Made by a program: the position numbers and the translations under genes
Shown here: piece after piece, positions 43,778-51,744 of the stretch
Position numbering within the stretch: position 1 is the stretch's first letter
Layout: each line of letters starts with the position of its first letter
From: TH1177 sp042138015
GTDB lineage: Archaea; Thermoproteota; Nitrososphaeria; Nitrososphaerales; Nitrososphaeraceae
NCBI GenBank assembly: GCA_042138015.1
Contig: JBHIVA010000002.1
Span: forward strand, 15,997 to 79,996
DNA: 64,000 bases
Reading direction: 5' to 3'
The notes under the pieces: model-generated
Seen by the model: the letters and a program-made list of their open reading frames with translations, nothing else
Told to the model about the DNA's origin: nothing
The model's database searches: none

Positions 43778-45385
43778 TTGTATCCATACCAGCTCAACCA
43801 TAATCCATTTCCTAATACTCCTACTCCATCCGAAAAAGATGCAAGAATTTTAGGTGGAAAAAAACATATTGATGCAAAACATTCGATTATATCATGCATA
43901 AATGACTTATCACAAAATGTAAAACTTACCAATACAAACAATGAATTTCGAATCATTACGATAATACAAGATGTCGGTTCAGGAAAAACTCATCTTACAA
44001 TCCATCTAAAAGTATCTGATGTAAAGGAAAAAGCGATTTTTTCATATATTGATCTGTCAAAGGTTTATCCTAAAAATATTCAGAGTATTTATCAGTCTAT
44101 GATTTATGGATTTGAAAAGGACTATCTAAATACATTGAGAAAAGAATTATTATATTATATATTGGATAAAAGTAGAAGAAATAAGAAACTCGCAAAAAAA
44201 ATTTTCAGACTAGGATTACTAGAATCATTATCAGGAAAGGGCATAGAAAGCAAGGCCCTTCTAAGCGTTGAAAATAAGTTGGATATCAGTATTAAAGATA
44301 TAGATTCCTTATTTATAGAAGAATTTTCTGAAAACGATATTAAGATAATTAAAAAAATTATACAAAATAGATTTGAATCTCTAGAATCAATAACGATGTT
44401 AGAAATGATAAATAGGCTTACGCTGTTATCAAGATTAAACCTTTTATTATTCAACAAAATATCTATATTCCAATTCGATGAATTCGATGCTGAAAGTAAT
44501 ACATTATCATTGGTAAAGGCTTTGATTAATACCCATTTGCCTAATACGATATTAATGATGAATTTGACTCCTTATTCTTACAACAAAATTGGAAGAACTG
44601 ATGGATCTGTCTATGATAGGTTAGAAAAAGCGAATTATAAAATAGATCTTGCAGGGTCAAATTCCTTTGAAGAAATTTCTGAAATTGTGATGGAGTATCT
44701 TTTTTATAATGATCATATATCTGGAAATCAAGAAATAGTTAGAAGGAATCTAATAGCCATATTAAAAATATTATATGATGACTTTGATTTCAGAAATATT
44801 CGTTCAATACTAAATATAATGCATAATACATTTGAAATTGCACGTCAGAAAAACATATCATCCATCAATGAAGAATGTATAGATGAATCATTAAAGATCG
44901 TTTATCCAGGAATGAAGATAAAGGGAAGTATTATGAACATATCAATTTCTGAATACATTAAGATAAAAAGTTACTTAACAACTGATACTAACTTAGAAAA
45001 CGAAATTGTTTCTTCTATACAATCTTTGTTGGAATCATTAGAACATCATGGATCTCCTATTTCTAATAGAACTTTTTCAAGAAGTGATATTGATATATCC
45101 TACTCTGAATTAGTCAATACCACAAAATCAGCTAATATTAACGCAACTACTGCACTTGTATTAAACGAGCAATTGTCTTCTGATTATGACTCTATGTATT
45201 TAAACAAAAAACAAAATAAATTATATACACCCTCTACAATAAGTCATGAAAAACCTAAAATTTGGCTAGATCGTTCTAAGATTATTGACTTACTCTATTA
45301 TTATCATAAACTAAAGGATAACGTTAATACTTTGGAAGATGATGAAAGAGCTTTAATATTAGCCAAGTCTTTAAACCTAAAATAG
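43778..45385 (+). CDS. AAA+-like P-loop ATPase, 535 aa
   Basis: Starts at TTG 43778. The N-terminus (YPYQLNHNPFPNTPTP...ILGGKKHIDAK) resembles the entry segment of ORC/Cdc6- or ExeA-like ATPases. A P-loop QDVGSGKTHL is at about 64-73; its first Gly is replaced by Gln. Walker B is FQFDEFD (about 231-237), a sensor-1-like LMMNLTP follows, then SVYDRLE (about 276), a possible arginine finger. A long helical lid and a C-terminal region of about 150 residues with possible winged helix follow. It probably remodels DNA or proteins with its upstream partner. No exact family is recognised. Confidence 0.7.
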   Translation: MYPYQLNHNPFPNTPTPSEKDARILGGKKHIDAKHSIISCINDLSQNVKLTNTNNEFRIITIIQDVGSGKTHLTIHLKVSDVKEKAIFSYIDLSKVYPKNIQSIYQSMIYGFEKDYLNTLRKELLYYILDKSRRNKKLAKKIFRLGLLESLSGKGIESKALLSVENKLDISIKDIDSLFIEEFSENDIKIIKKIIQNRFESLESITMLEMINRLTLLSRLNLLLFNKISIFQFDEFDAESNTLSLVKALINTHLPNTILMMNLTPYSYNKIGRTDGSVYDRLEKANYKIDLAGSNSFEEISEIVMEYLFYNDHISGNQEIVRRNLIAILKILYDDFDFRNIRSILNIMHNTFEIARQKNISSINEECIDESLKIVYPGMKIKGSIMNISISEYIKIKSYLTTDTNLENEIVSSIQSLLESLEHHGSPISNRTFSRSDIDISYSELVNTTKSANINATTALVLNEQLSSDYDSMYLNKKQNKLYTPSTISHEKPKIWLDRSKIIDLLYYYHKLKDNVNTLEDDERALILAKSLNLK

Positions 45386-45455
45386 TTGTTACAAATATTT
45401 TAAATAGACAATTTTCCACCAAAGGAATAAAGAATACCTTATTAAATATTTAAGT

Positions 45456-45908
45456 GTGAAATTTAGAAAATTTGATAATTTAAATGATTTCATAGAACAC
45501 CTTCATACAGATGGATTTGGTTTGATTGATTACCAAAATCATAAAATACCTTGTATTTACGTCAAAAAAGAAATGTATGAAAATATTATAATGAAAACTT
45601 TTGGAAAGAAATATGTAGTAGATGTTCTACTCAATATCTTTTATGATGGAAGGTATGTGTTTGTCGATATTTTACTTGATTTTGTTAATTTAGAATTGGA
45701 AAAAAGTTTTTTGATGAATGTAAATGAAATTGATTTCTTCGAGTTTTTATACCAATATGGTTTACTAGCTATTCTTCCAAAGCCATATTCGGTTAATTCA
45801 TCTTCTAATGTCTTTATAATTCAACTACCTAATAAAGATAAGATTGGAACGGCTGTAGAACTTATCAAGTCCAATATGAATAAAATAAAGTACAATGAAG
45901 GAGAATGA
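45456..45908 (+). CDS. Unknown protein of the ATPase cassette, 150 aa
   Basis: Not recognised. The start codon is GTG (about 45456) after a 70-base gap. The sequence alternates strands and helices, is rich in Phe, Tyr and Asp, and has a single Cys and no transmembrane segment. Its last four bases overlap the next gene (ATGA), which supports coupled translation and a joint function. Confidence 0.6.
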   Translation: MKFRKFDNLNDFIEHLHTDGFGLIDYQNHKIPCIYVKKEMYENIIMKTFGKKYVVDVLLNIFYDGRYVFVDILLDFVNLELEKSFLMNVNEIDFFEFLYQYGLLAILPKPYSVNSSSNVFIIQLPNKDKIGTAVELIKSNMNKIKYNEGE

Positions 45909-46138
45909 CCACCTTGTCACCAATCAAAGGGTTACATAAGAAAAAGAAAAATTCTAAATTATCCAAATTGAGAGACATTAATAAATTAGAAGATTGTAAT
46001 ATTCCTAGAGAAATTGATACACACTATCAACTGTATGGAAAACATGTTTGGGAAACAGGAAAATTAGCTGTTTGCAACATTTGTAATGGCGGTATAGATG
46101 AAAATGGTCTTTGTGCTTGTGGAAGTGGCGAAGACTAG
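45905..46138 (+). CDS. Zinc-ribbon protein of the ATPase cassette, 77 aa
   Basis: The protein has a basic N-terminal half (GLHKKKKNSKLSKLRD) and a C-terminal CNICNGGIDENGLCACGSGED, a compact CxxC...CxC knuckle that should bind one zinc. It overlaps the upstream gene by four bases and is the last gene before the converging tRNA-Gly. Function is unknown; nucleic acid binding is plausible. Confidence 0.62.
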   Translation: MTTLSPIKGLHKKKKNSKLSKLRDINKLEDCNIPREIDTHYQLYGKHVWETGKLAVCNICNGGIDENGLCACGSGED

Positions 46139-46173
46139 AAGAGATTCATTCTTCATCTGTTTAATCATAGTAT

Positions 46174-46247
46174 GCGACGACCGGGATTTGAACCCGGGTT
46201 ACCAGATTGGCAATCTGATGTCCTAGACCAAACTGGACGACCGTCGC
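46174..46247 (-). tRNA. tRNA-Gly(GCC)
   Basis: The 74-base cloverleaf has a 7-bp acceptor stem (GCGACGG with TCGTCGC), an anticodon stem TCAGA/TCTGG, loop TTGCCAA with anticodon GCC, and a T arm CCGGGTTCAAATCCCGG. There is no intron. CCA is not encoded. Confidence 0.95.
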
Positions 46248-46300
46248 AACATACGGAATCTCCCTCTTTAGGTTATTTAAAGTATTTACTTGTATATTTT

Positions 46301-46924
46301 TTATATTAAAACTATTATGGTTGAATATCCTCTTCTCTCAGAAACAAAATTATTCACACATTCTTCTACTACAGCGGTTACCGAGATCACATCCCTCTCT
46401 GATCCTTTTTTCGCATCTAGTACAATATAATCATTTATAACGTCTCCTAACTCAAAACTTTCACTGCTTATGTGGTAATTGATTTCTGATGAAGAATTTA
46501 TAAGCAATGTATTATTAGCATCATATTTCCCTATTCTTACTAACTTTTTTGGTTGGGGAATTGCTTTTATCTTTAATTTTATATCCCCTATTTGATGATA
46601 TACATACCTACATAATTTTCCTACATAAATGTCGAATTTAAATGGATAACCTGCGGTATTTTCAGCCATTTTATTTATACCATCGTTCATTATTATATCA
46701 ATTTTCTTTATTGAATTTCCATATTTGAAAATCCATTTGTTTGTTTTACTTTTTACATCTTCTATAGCATTTCTTCTTCTCGTATCTTCTAGTTTGTCAA
46801 GATTATATCTTTCGATCCAATTAAGATAATCTTCAGAAAGATCAAGAATAAATTGGGAACATATTTGCTGATAATTACTGATAGTTTCAATTCTATCATC
46901 GTTATTATTACGACTAGCTAACAT
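46301..46924 (-). CDS. Hypothetical protein, 207 aa
   Basis: Not recognised. The N-terminal 100 residues are helical and charged; the C-terminal part looks beta-rich and contains ELGDVINDYIVLDAKKGSERDVISVTAVVE, a small strand-turn-strand pattern. It is divergent from the next gene with 61 bases between starts, sharing one AT-rich promoter tract. Confidence 0.6.
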   Translation of the reverse strand: MLASRNNNDDRIETISNYQQICSQFILDLSEDYLNWIERYNLDKLEDTRRRNAIEDVKSKTNKWIFKYGNSIKKIDIIMNDGINKMAENTAGYPFKFDIYVGKLCRYVYHQIGDIKLKIKAIPQPKKLVRIGKYDANNTLLINSSSEINYHISSESFELGDVINDYIVLDAKKGSERDVISVTAVVEECVNNFVSERRGYSTIIVLI

Positions 46925-46950
46925 AGTTTTAAGAGTATTCTACTAACTAG

Positions 46951-46970
46951 TATAATATATAAATATATAT
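46951..46970. promoter_or_regulatory. Shared AT tract of a divergent promoter
   Basis: TATAATATATAAATATATAT lies about 27 bases from the start codon of the minus-strand gene (46924) and about 26 bases from that of the plus-strand gene (46986). It can serve as the TATA box in both directions, giving leaderless-type transcripts. Confidence 0.45.
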
Positions 46971-46985
46971 CAAATTCTACATTAT

Positions 46986-47450
46986 ATGGAATTCTCAGAA
47001 CTATTGAATGATTTGAGATATAATCTTAAACAAAATGAAAACGCTATTCAAAATCTAACCAAAAAAAATGCTAACCTAGCATTTTTTAAGATAAATGAAA
47101 TTGCAAACTTTGTCGGTAAAAGACATGGAGTGCATCTACAATTGCATTTTCCTGATACTAAGAAAATATTGGAATTCGAATCCTATGGTAATCAAAATAT
47201 TGGGATAGTTTTAGATAAATTTAGAAAAAAATTTATTATTCCAAGAAATTTAATAAAAGATGAAGCTAAGAAACAAATTCCTGAAGCAAGTGTTTTAGAT
47301 GCTTATATGTATGAGGATAAAGAAGGGTTAAGAATAGTTCTCAAAACGGGAAGAATAGAGGTACTTCCTGGTTCGGTACATATCTGGTGTAAGATTGATC
47401 AGGATATAGAAAGATTTATGAACTGGCTATTTAAATTTGTCATTAAGTAA
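46986..47450 (+). CDS. Hypothetical protein, 154 aa
   Basis: Not recognised. After a helical N-terminus (about 35 residues) the sequence is strand-rich with charged turns; there is no signal peptide, and a single Cys is near the end (HIWCKID). Its ATG is close to a strong TATA tract. Likely a cytosolic protein; the partner is unknown. Confidence 0.58.
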   Translation: MEFSELLNDLRYNLKQNENAIQNLTKKNANLAFFKINEIANFVGKRHGVHLQLHFPDTKKILEFESYGNQNIGIVLDKFRKKFIIPRNLIKDEAKKQIPEASVLDAYMYEDKEGLRIVLKTGRIEVLPGSVHIWCKIDQDIERFMNWLFKFVIK

Positions 47451-47688
47451 ATAGTAATCATATTTTAATGCTTATTGGTCAAGAATAATATCCGAAGAAT
47501 TTATTTTTTTATTACATTTAATATTTGTCCTTTTCTTTTAACACTTTATGAATTGTGTCTGAATCTTTATTAAGCATTAATATATTATTCAATTCATTAA
47601 ATAAAATTTATAAATCCTATAATACATTTGTACCTAAAATAGTTATATATTAAATCTGCAGGCAGAATAATATAAGAAAAATTGAGGA

Positions 47689-48789
47689 TTAGTTGACTTT
47701 AAGGGTGAAATTCGCCTTTTCAACGAAGGCTCCAGTACCCATTCCTTTTACACTATTTATTAGTATTTCCATAGTCACTACTCCTGGATTTTCGAAAATA
47801 TAGTTGTGATTAGTTGTTCCACCTCTTGCGAACTGATTTTTCAAATCCAATAGAGAAGTATTGTTAGAATCAACTATTTGTAAGTTATAACTAACAGTAG
47901 AGGTTGGAAATTGATCTTTATCAAGAAAGTCAATTATAAATGTAGTTTCAGTTCCAGATGTTATTGGGATTGGATTCCAATCCAATTGAACAAAATAATC
48001 TCCTCTAGCTGTTCTTTCAAGTAAAGGAGGACTAACTTGAAAATCTTCCATTTCCGGAGCTAATGGTTCCCCTTTACCTGTTTCTGTTAATATAAACTGA
48101 AACTGCACGGGAGGAGTACCAGTTGTTACATCAACAAATGTTTTGGCCATGACTGGATAAGGAAAATCATTCTTAATCCAAATATTACTGGAAACCGATT
48201 TATAATATTCAATCCTAGTGGTATCAACTGGCTGTGAAAATGATGGAAGGTTTAATTGTTGTTGCCCCACAGGTTTAATCTCAGATCCACCTATAGAGCC
48301 AATTTTTCCCCAAGAACCTGCATTAAGTGATAATCCTGGTTTCGGAACGTAAGCTGCAAGCCATTGTAAAGAATTTGCATATGCACTCCTATACTTTGCC
48401 ATCTCTGGAGGTATATCTGAAGTTCCTAAAGCTGTCAAGTCTAAAGGACTTAAAATAAATGTTCCGTTTATCACTTTTCCTTGATCTTCAACGTAGACTG
48501 GCGCAATCCAATTTCCTTTTTCATCTTGATTTTTGAAATAAATAGTAATATCAAACTCTCGTCCATTATTTGTATCAAAATAACCTACTTTATACTTCAC
48601 ATACATATCTTTCTCGACTCCTTTACCCACGTACCAATTGTTCTCTTGAGCCAGTGCATTAGAAGTAGTTATAAAAAATGTCCCGAGCGTTAAAATCAAA
48701 CCGATAAAAATGAATTTAACAAGTATTTTTGAAGTATATTCACTTACGGACGTCTTTTCCATAGGATATTTATTAAAATCAGCACTCAT
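47689..48789 (-). CDS. Exported protein with beta-rich extracellular domain, 366 aa
   Basis: A 20-residue charged N-terminus is followed by a hydrophobic segment (about 24-46) ending ...SNALAQE, consistent with a signal peptide or anchor. The rest is beta-rich: a first domain beginning NNWYVGKGVEKDMYVKYKV and a C-terminal domain that looks Ig/fibronectin-like (QLDWNPIPITSGTETTFIIDF). No cysteines or catalytic motif. A surface protein; not recognised further. Confidence 0.68.
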   Translation of the reverse strand: MSADFNKYPMEKTSVSEYTSKILVKFIFIGLILTLGTFFITTSNALAQENNWYVGKGVEKDMYVKYKVGYFDTNNGREFDITIYFKNQDEKGNWIAPVYVEDQGKVINGTFILSPLDLTALGTSDIPPEMAKYRSAYANSLQWLAAYVPKPGLSLNAGSWGKIGSIGGSEIKPVGQQQLNLPSFSQPVDTTRIEYYKSVSSNIWIKNDFPYPVMAKTFVDVTTGTPPVQFQFILTETGKGEPLAPEMEDFQVSPPLLERTARGDYFVQLDWNPIPITSGTETTFIIDFLDKDQFPTSTVSYNLQIVDSNNTSLLDLKNQFARGGTTNHNYIFENPGVVTMEILINSVKGMGTGAFVEKANFTLKVN

Positions 48790-48872
48790 AAATGTTTTTT
48801 AAAAATCCGTAATTAATTAATTTCAAGATTGATTATTAAGAATATAAATAGATAAATCTATACAGAAATACA

Positions 48873-49043
48873 ATGTGCAATTGTGTATCTGTTCATTTTT
48901 ATGAAGTCGATTTTAAATTGGCAGGGATGCAGGTGGTTCCTACTCATAAAAATTGCGGCGATTCCTTAAATAAGGAGCAATTTTCTAAATTTGAAAGAGA
49001 ATTAATAAAATATTGGAGATTTGAAGATAAAGATACTTCTTGA
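48873..49043 (+). CDS. Cysteine-containing microprotein, 56 aa
   Basis: ATG 48873 to TGA 49043. It begins MCNCVSVHFYEVD and later has THKNCGD, so three cysteines and a His could form a metal site. Not recognised. It has codon use like its neighbours and is followed by another small gene. Confidence 0.45.
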   Translation: MCNCVSVHFYEVDFKLAGMQVVPTHKNCGDSLNKEQFSKFERELIKYWRFEDKDTS

Positions 49044-49120
49044 ACATTTAATTAATATTTGTAAAATATTTTAGGCAAATTTATTAATCTCTATTTCTAA
49101 GTTTCTGTAGGTGTATTTGA

Positions 49121-49375
49121 ATGACAAAAATGCTTAATGTAAATATCGATACAAACGGAATAGATTCTCAAGAGGCTAAAGACTGGGCAAACGAATTATC
49201 AAATGTTTATGCAGATATGGAAGTGGATAATGTTAATGTGTCAGGAAATACTATTTCATTTAATGCGGGATTCGCAGGAATGGATGATACTGAGCCAGAT
49301 GACATCAAAATGAAAATCGAAGAATACGTTTCAATGAACGAAGCCTTTCAAGTAAAAAATATCTCAGTTAAATAG
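49121..49375 (+). CDS. Hypothetical acidic protein, 84 aa
   Basis: Not recognised. Small, strongly acidic, with alternating beta strands and one amphipathic helix (IKMKIEEYVSM). No cysteines. The pattern resembles a small alpha-beta sandwich. ATG 49121 is the only good start. Confidence 0.58.
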   Translation: MTKMLNVNIDTNGIDSQEAKDWANELSNVYADMEVDNVNVSGNTISFNAGFAGMDDTEPDDIKMKIEEYVSMNEAFQVKNISVK

Positions 49376-49477
49376 AGTTATATAATAACTTTACTATTCT
49401 TTTTTTGTTATCTATAAAGGTTTGTTATAAATGGACTTTATCCATATTTAAATAGTACATTTAGATATATATATACT

Positions 49478-49720
49478 ATGACTTGTAAAGGTATTTGCGT
49501 AAGGCATAAAGCACAAAAACCAGTTGGTTCTGGAAGGTATGCAAGTGGTCAAAAACGATGTCAAATCTGTGAAATTTTTATAAAGTGGGATGGTTTATGG
49601 TGTCCATGCTGTGGATATAGATTGAGGACTAAACCAAGAAATCTCAAATATAAGGCTAAATTAAGAGCAAAAACAAAGAAGGTATCTGAACCATTTGAGG
49701 CACCTGTAATTACAGTATGA
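49478..49720 (+). CDS. Zinc-binding protein with three cysteine motifs, 80 aa
   Basis: The protein reads MTCKGICVRHK, then CQICE, and WCPCCGYRLR, and ends with a basic tail. Seven cysteines and the basic residues suggest a zinc-bound nucleic-acid-binding protein; not recognised as a named family. A TATA-like ATTTAAATA lies about 30 bases before the ATG, so the mRNA is probably leaderless. Confidence 0.65.
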   Translation: MTCKGICVRHKAQKPVGSGRYASGQKRCQICEIFIKWDGLWCPCCGYRLRTKPRNLKYKAKLRAKTKKVSEPFEAPVITV

Positions 49721-49791
49721 TGGATACTCAAATTTTTTAGTAGATCTGTTAAATATTAATTAAACCTATTTTCTTAATTTTACAACTCTTT

Positions 49792-49813
49792 AAAATCTAG
49801 TTAACTAGATTTT
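49792..49813. promoter_or_regulatory. 22-bp perfect palindrome at the tRNA-Glu promoter
   Basis: AAAATCTAGTTAACTAGATTTT is a perfect dyad. It abuts the TATA-like TTTTATACT (49811-49819), about 30 bases before the tRNA-Glu gene. The position fits an operator that could block TBP/TFB; a terminator of the preceding zinc gene (stop at 49720) is the other reading. Confidence 0.6.
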
Positions 49814-49841
49814 TATACTATTCATATCACTCATTTATTGT

Positions 49842-49916
49842 GCTCCGATGGTGTAGTCCGGTTAAGCATTTCGCCCTCTCAAGGCGACGATCCCGGGTTC
49901 AAATCCCGGTCGGAGC
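49842..49916 (+). tRNA. tRNA-Glu(CTC)
   Basis: The 75-base cloverleaf has acceptor stem GCTCCGA/TCGGAGC, anticodon stem TCGCC/GGCGA, loop CTCTCAA with anticodon CTC (Glu, codon GAG) and T arm CCGGGTTCAAATCCCGG. No intron and no encoded CCA. A TATA box lies about 27 bases upstream. Confidence 0.96.
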
Positions 49917-50072
49917 ATTATCTATCGTGTTCAGTAGTCCGGTAATTCTCTTCATTTTATTTGGATTGATATCCAATAATAGGGGGACTATCATAATCAT
50001 CATTACACTTCAGATGACATTGTAATGGACATTTAAATAAAAAGATTTCATAAAATGGTACTCTAGGAACCA

Positions 50073-50696
50073 CTATATTAAAGATATTAGTTTATCATTT
50101 TTTTCGAATCTTTTTCTATTGATTTTGTAATATATTATTTCCCCTCTCCTTTCTATAACTGCAATTATTCCCTCTTTTCCCATCTTCTCTATTGAAATGA
50201 TATTTTCATTTAAGTCTCTAGTTCTAATGTTTAGTCCTTCGTTTATTCCAAATACAACATACTTGGCTGGTTTTTTCAAATATTCTCCTCTCTCATAAAC
50301 ACGAAAGTCTAGTCCAAACCCAAATCCCTCTTTAGCTATATAGCCTCTACTTCGCAGGTCCCGATAAATAAGAAATTTTGTGAAAATGGAAACATCATTT
50401 CTAAGTAATATTTTTGCAAGTTCAGAAAAATTTATAAATTTATCTTTTTCCTTTAAATTTAGTCTTTTATTATATAATAAAAAAAGTGCCTCATATGGTT
50501 CAACATAAAAGATACTATTTAATTTTTCGCCAAATCCTTTATTTCTTAATTGATCTTGATGTTTCATTGAATCTATAACAATCATCTTGTTTCTTTTTTC
50601 AAGTCTTCCATCAACAGTGAAATTGTATTCCTGTTCATCTCTATCATTGTTATTTTTATTAGCAAGAATGTTATCTAACATAAACGAATAAATCAT
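50073..50696 (-). CDS. endA: tRNA-splicing endonuclease subunit, catalytic His replaced
   Basis: The 207-residue protein has the family core IYRDLRSRGYIAKEGFGFGLDFRVYERG, with the catalytic Tyr at about 134 and the C-terminal GIIAVIERRGEIIYY. In the family the motif HSKYLV follows; here the aligned segment is KKPAKYVV, so the His is Pro (about 143). It should therefore be a structural subunit or use another mechanism. It cuts introns out of pre-tRNA with a partner. The N-terminal 40 residues are unconserved. Confidence 0.85.
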   Translation of the reverse strand: MIYSFMLDNILANKNNNDRDEQEYNFTVDGRLEKRNKMIVIDSMKHQDQLRNKGFGEKLNSIFYVEPYEALFLLYNKRLNLKEKDKFINFSELAKILLRNDVSIFTKFLIYRDLRSRGYIAKEGFGFGLDFRVYERGEYLKKPAKYVVFGINEGLNIRTRDLNENIISIEKMGKEGIIAVIERRGEIIYYKINRKRFEKNDKLISLI

Positions 50697-50731
50697 AGAT
50701 TATTTTTAATATAAAGGATTCGTGAATAATA

Positions 50732-51238
50732 TTGAAAGGAGCTAATTATAGAGAACCACGAGGTATGCCTTACGTCCGGAGGGAATATATTGCTGGAAAA
50801 CCTCAATTAAAGATTGCAAAATTTTCTTCTGGTCAATCAAGTAAAAATTACGATTATAAAGTAGAATTAATTGCTATAGAAAACATCCAAATTCGTCATA
50901 ATGCTCTAGAAGCTGCTAGATTAGCTGCTAGTAAAATGATGTCTAAAGCTGGTGAGACTAGTTTTTTTTCAAAATTGAAGGTTTATCCACATGTGCTTCT
51001 ACGAGAAAATAAAATGATTGCTACAGCAGGAGCAGATAGGCTTCAGGAGGGTATGAGGAGAGCATTCGGTAAAGCTACTGGATTGGCTGCAAGAGTAAAA
51101 CCTGGACAAACAATAATAGAAGCATATGTTAATTCTTCAAATTTAGAACTAGCTAAAGCTGGTTTCAAGGTAGCGTCAAGTAAATTAGGTTGTCCAACAG
51201 AAACAAGAGTTAGTAATCTTCAACAAATAAACACATAA
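50732..51238 (+). CDS. rpl10e: Large ribosomal subunit protein uL16 (L10e)
   Basis: The 168-residue protein has the archaeal L10e hallmarks: YREPRGMPYVRREYIAGKPQ at the start, IQIRHNALEAARLAA and the AGADRLQEGMRRAFGKATGLAARV loop near the peptidyl transferase centre. TTG 50732 precedes the conserved start directly. It diverges from endA with 35 bases between starts. Confidence 0.94.
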   Translation: MKGANYREPRGMPYVRREYIAGKPQLKIAKFSSGQSSKNYDYKVELIAIENIQIRHNALEAARLAASKMMSKAGETSFFSKLKVYPHVLLRENKMIATAGADRLQEGMRRAFGKATGLAARVKPGQTIIEAYVNSSNLELAKAGFKVASSKLGCPTETRVSNLQQINT

Positions 51239-51744
51239 TTCATATTTTTAAAAAAATCTATTTCTTTATCTAAATGAAAGTTAGTGGATTAATATAAAGT
51301 ATTTATAAAATACGTGGATGGTGAAATCATAACTTTCTAGAAATAAAAGTGTTAGTTAGTTGGATATCTTTCAATTTTTCTACGACTGATATCGGGAGTA
51401 TCTTTTAGTAAGAGTGGCATCTCACGAATTTATAGATTTTCACTCTAAAAATATTAATAATAGTGGCAACAAAATTTTCTACACTATGAGACTTTATTTT
51501 CTGAATGACCAACAATCTCAAAGATCTAAATAGGTAATCCTCCTCACTCAAAATATAGATAAACTCTAAGTGAAGAATAGTTAACTGTTATATAATTATC
51601 CTGATCTTTTAGCTAAAAATTTTTCTAAACCTACTTTCAGTTAAAAACTTAATGAAATAGTTTAGTTGAATTTTTCGGAACCCTTAATCTCATTATAATT
51701 ATCAAAACCTTTATTCTTGAACATATATTTTTTAGATTTGAATA
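51239..51744. other. 506-bp stretch without a recognisable gene
   Basis: Between L10e and pgk there is no open frame of note on either strand and no cloverleaf. The sequence around 51300-51480 is slightly less AT-rich than typical spacers, but I find no convincing stem pattern. The pgk promoter must lie near 51700-51720. Confidence 0.45.

Noticed and set aside
51239..51744. Possible RNA gene between L10e and pgk
   Set aside because: Some short inverted matches occur, for example around GATATC, but no extended stem, TATA-to-stem spacing or cloverleaf could be found.
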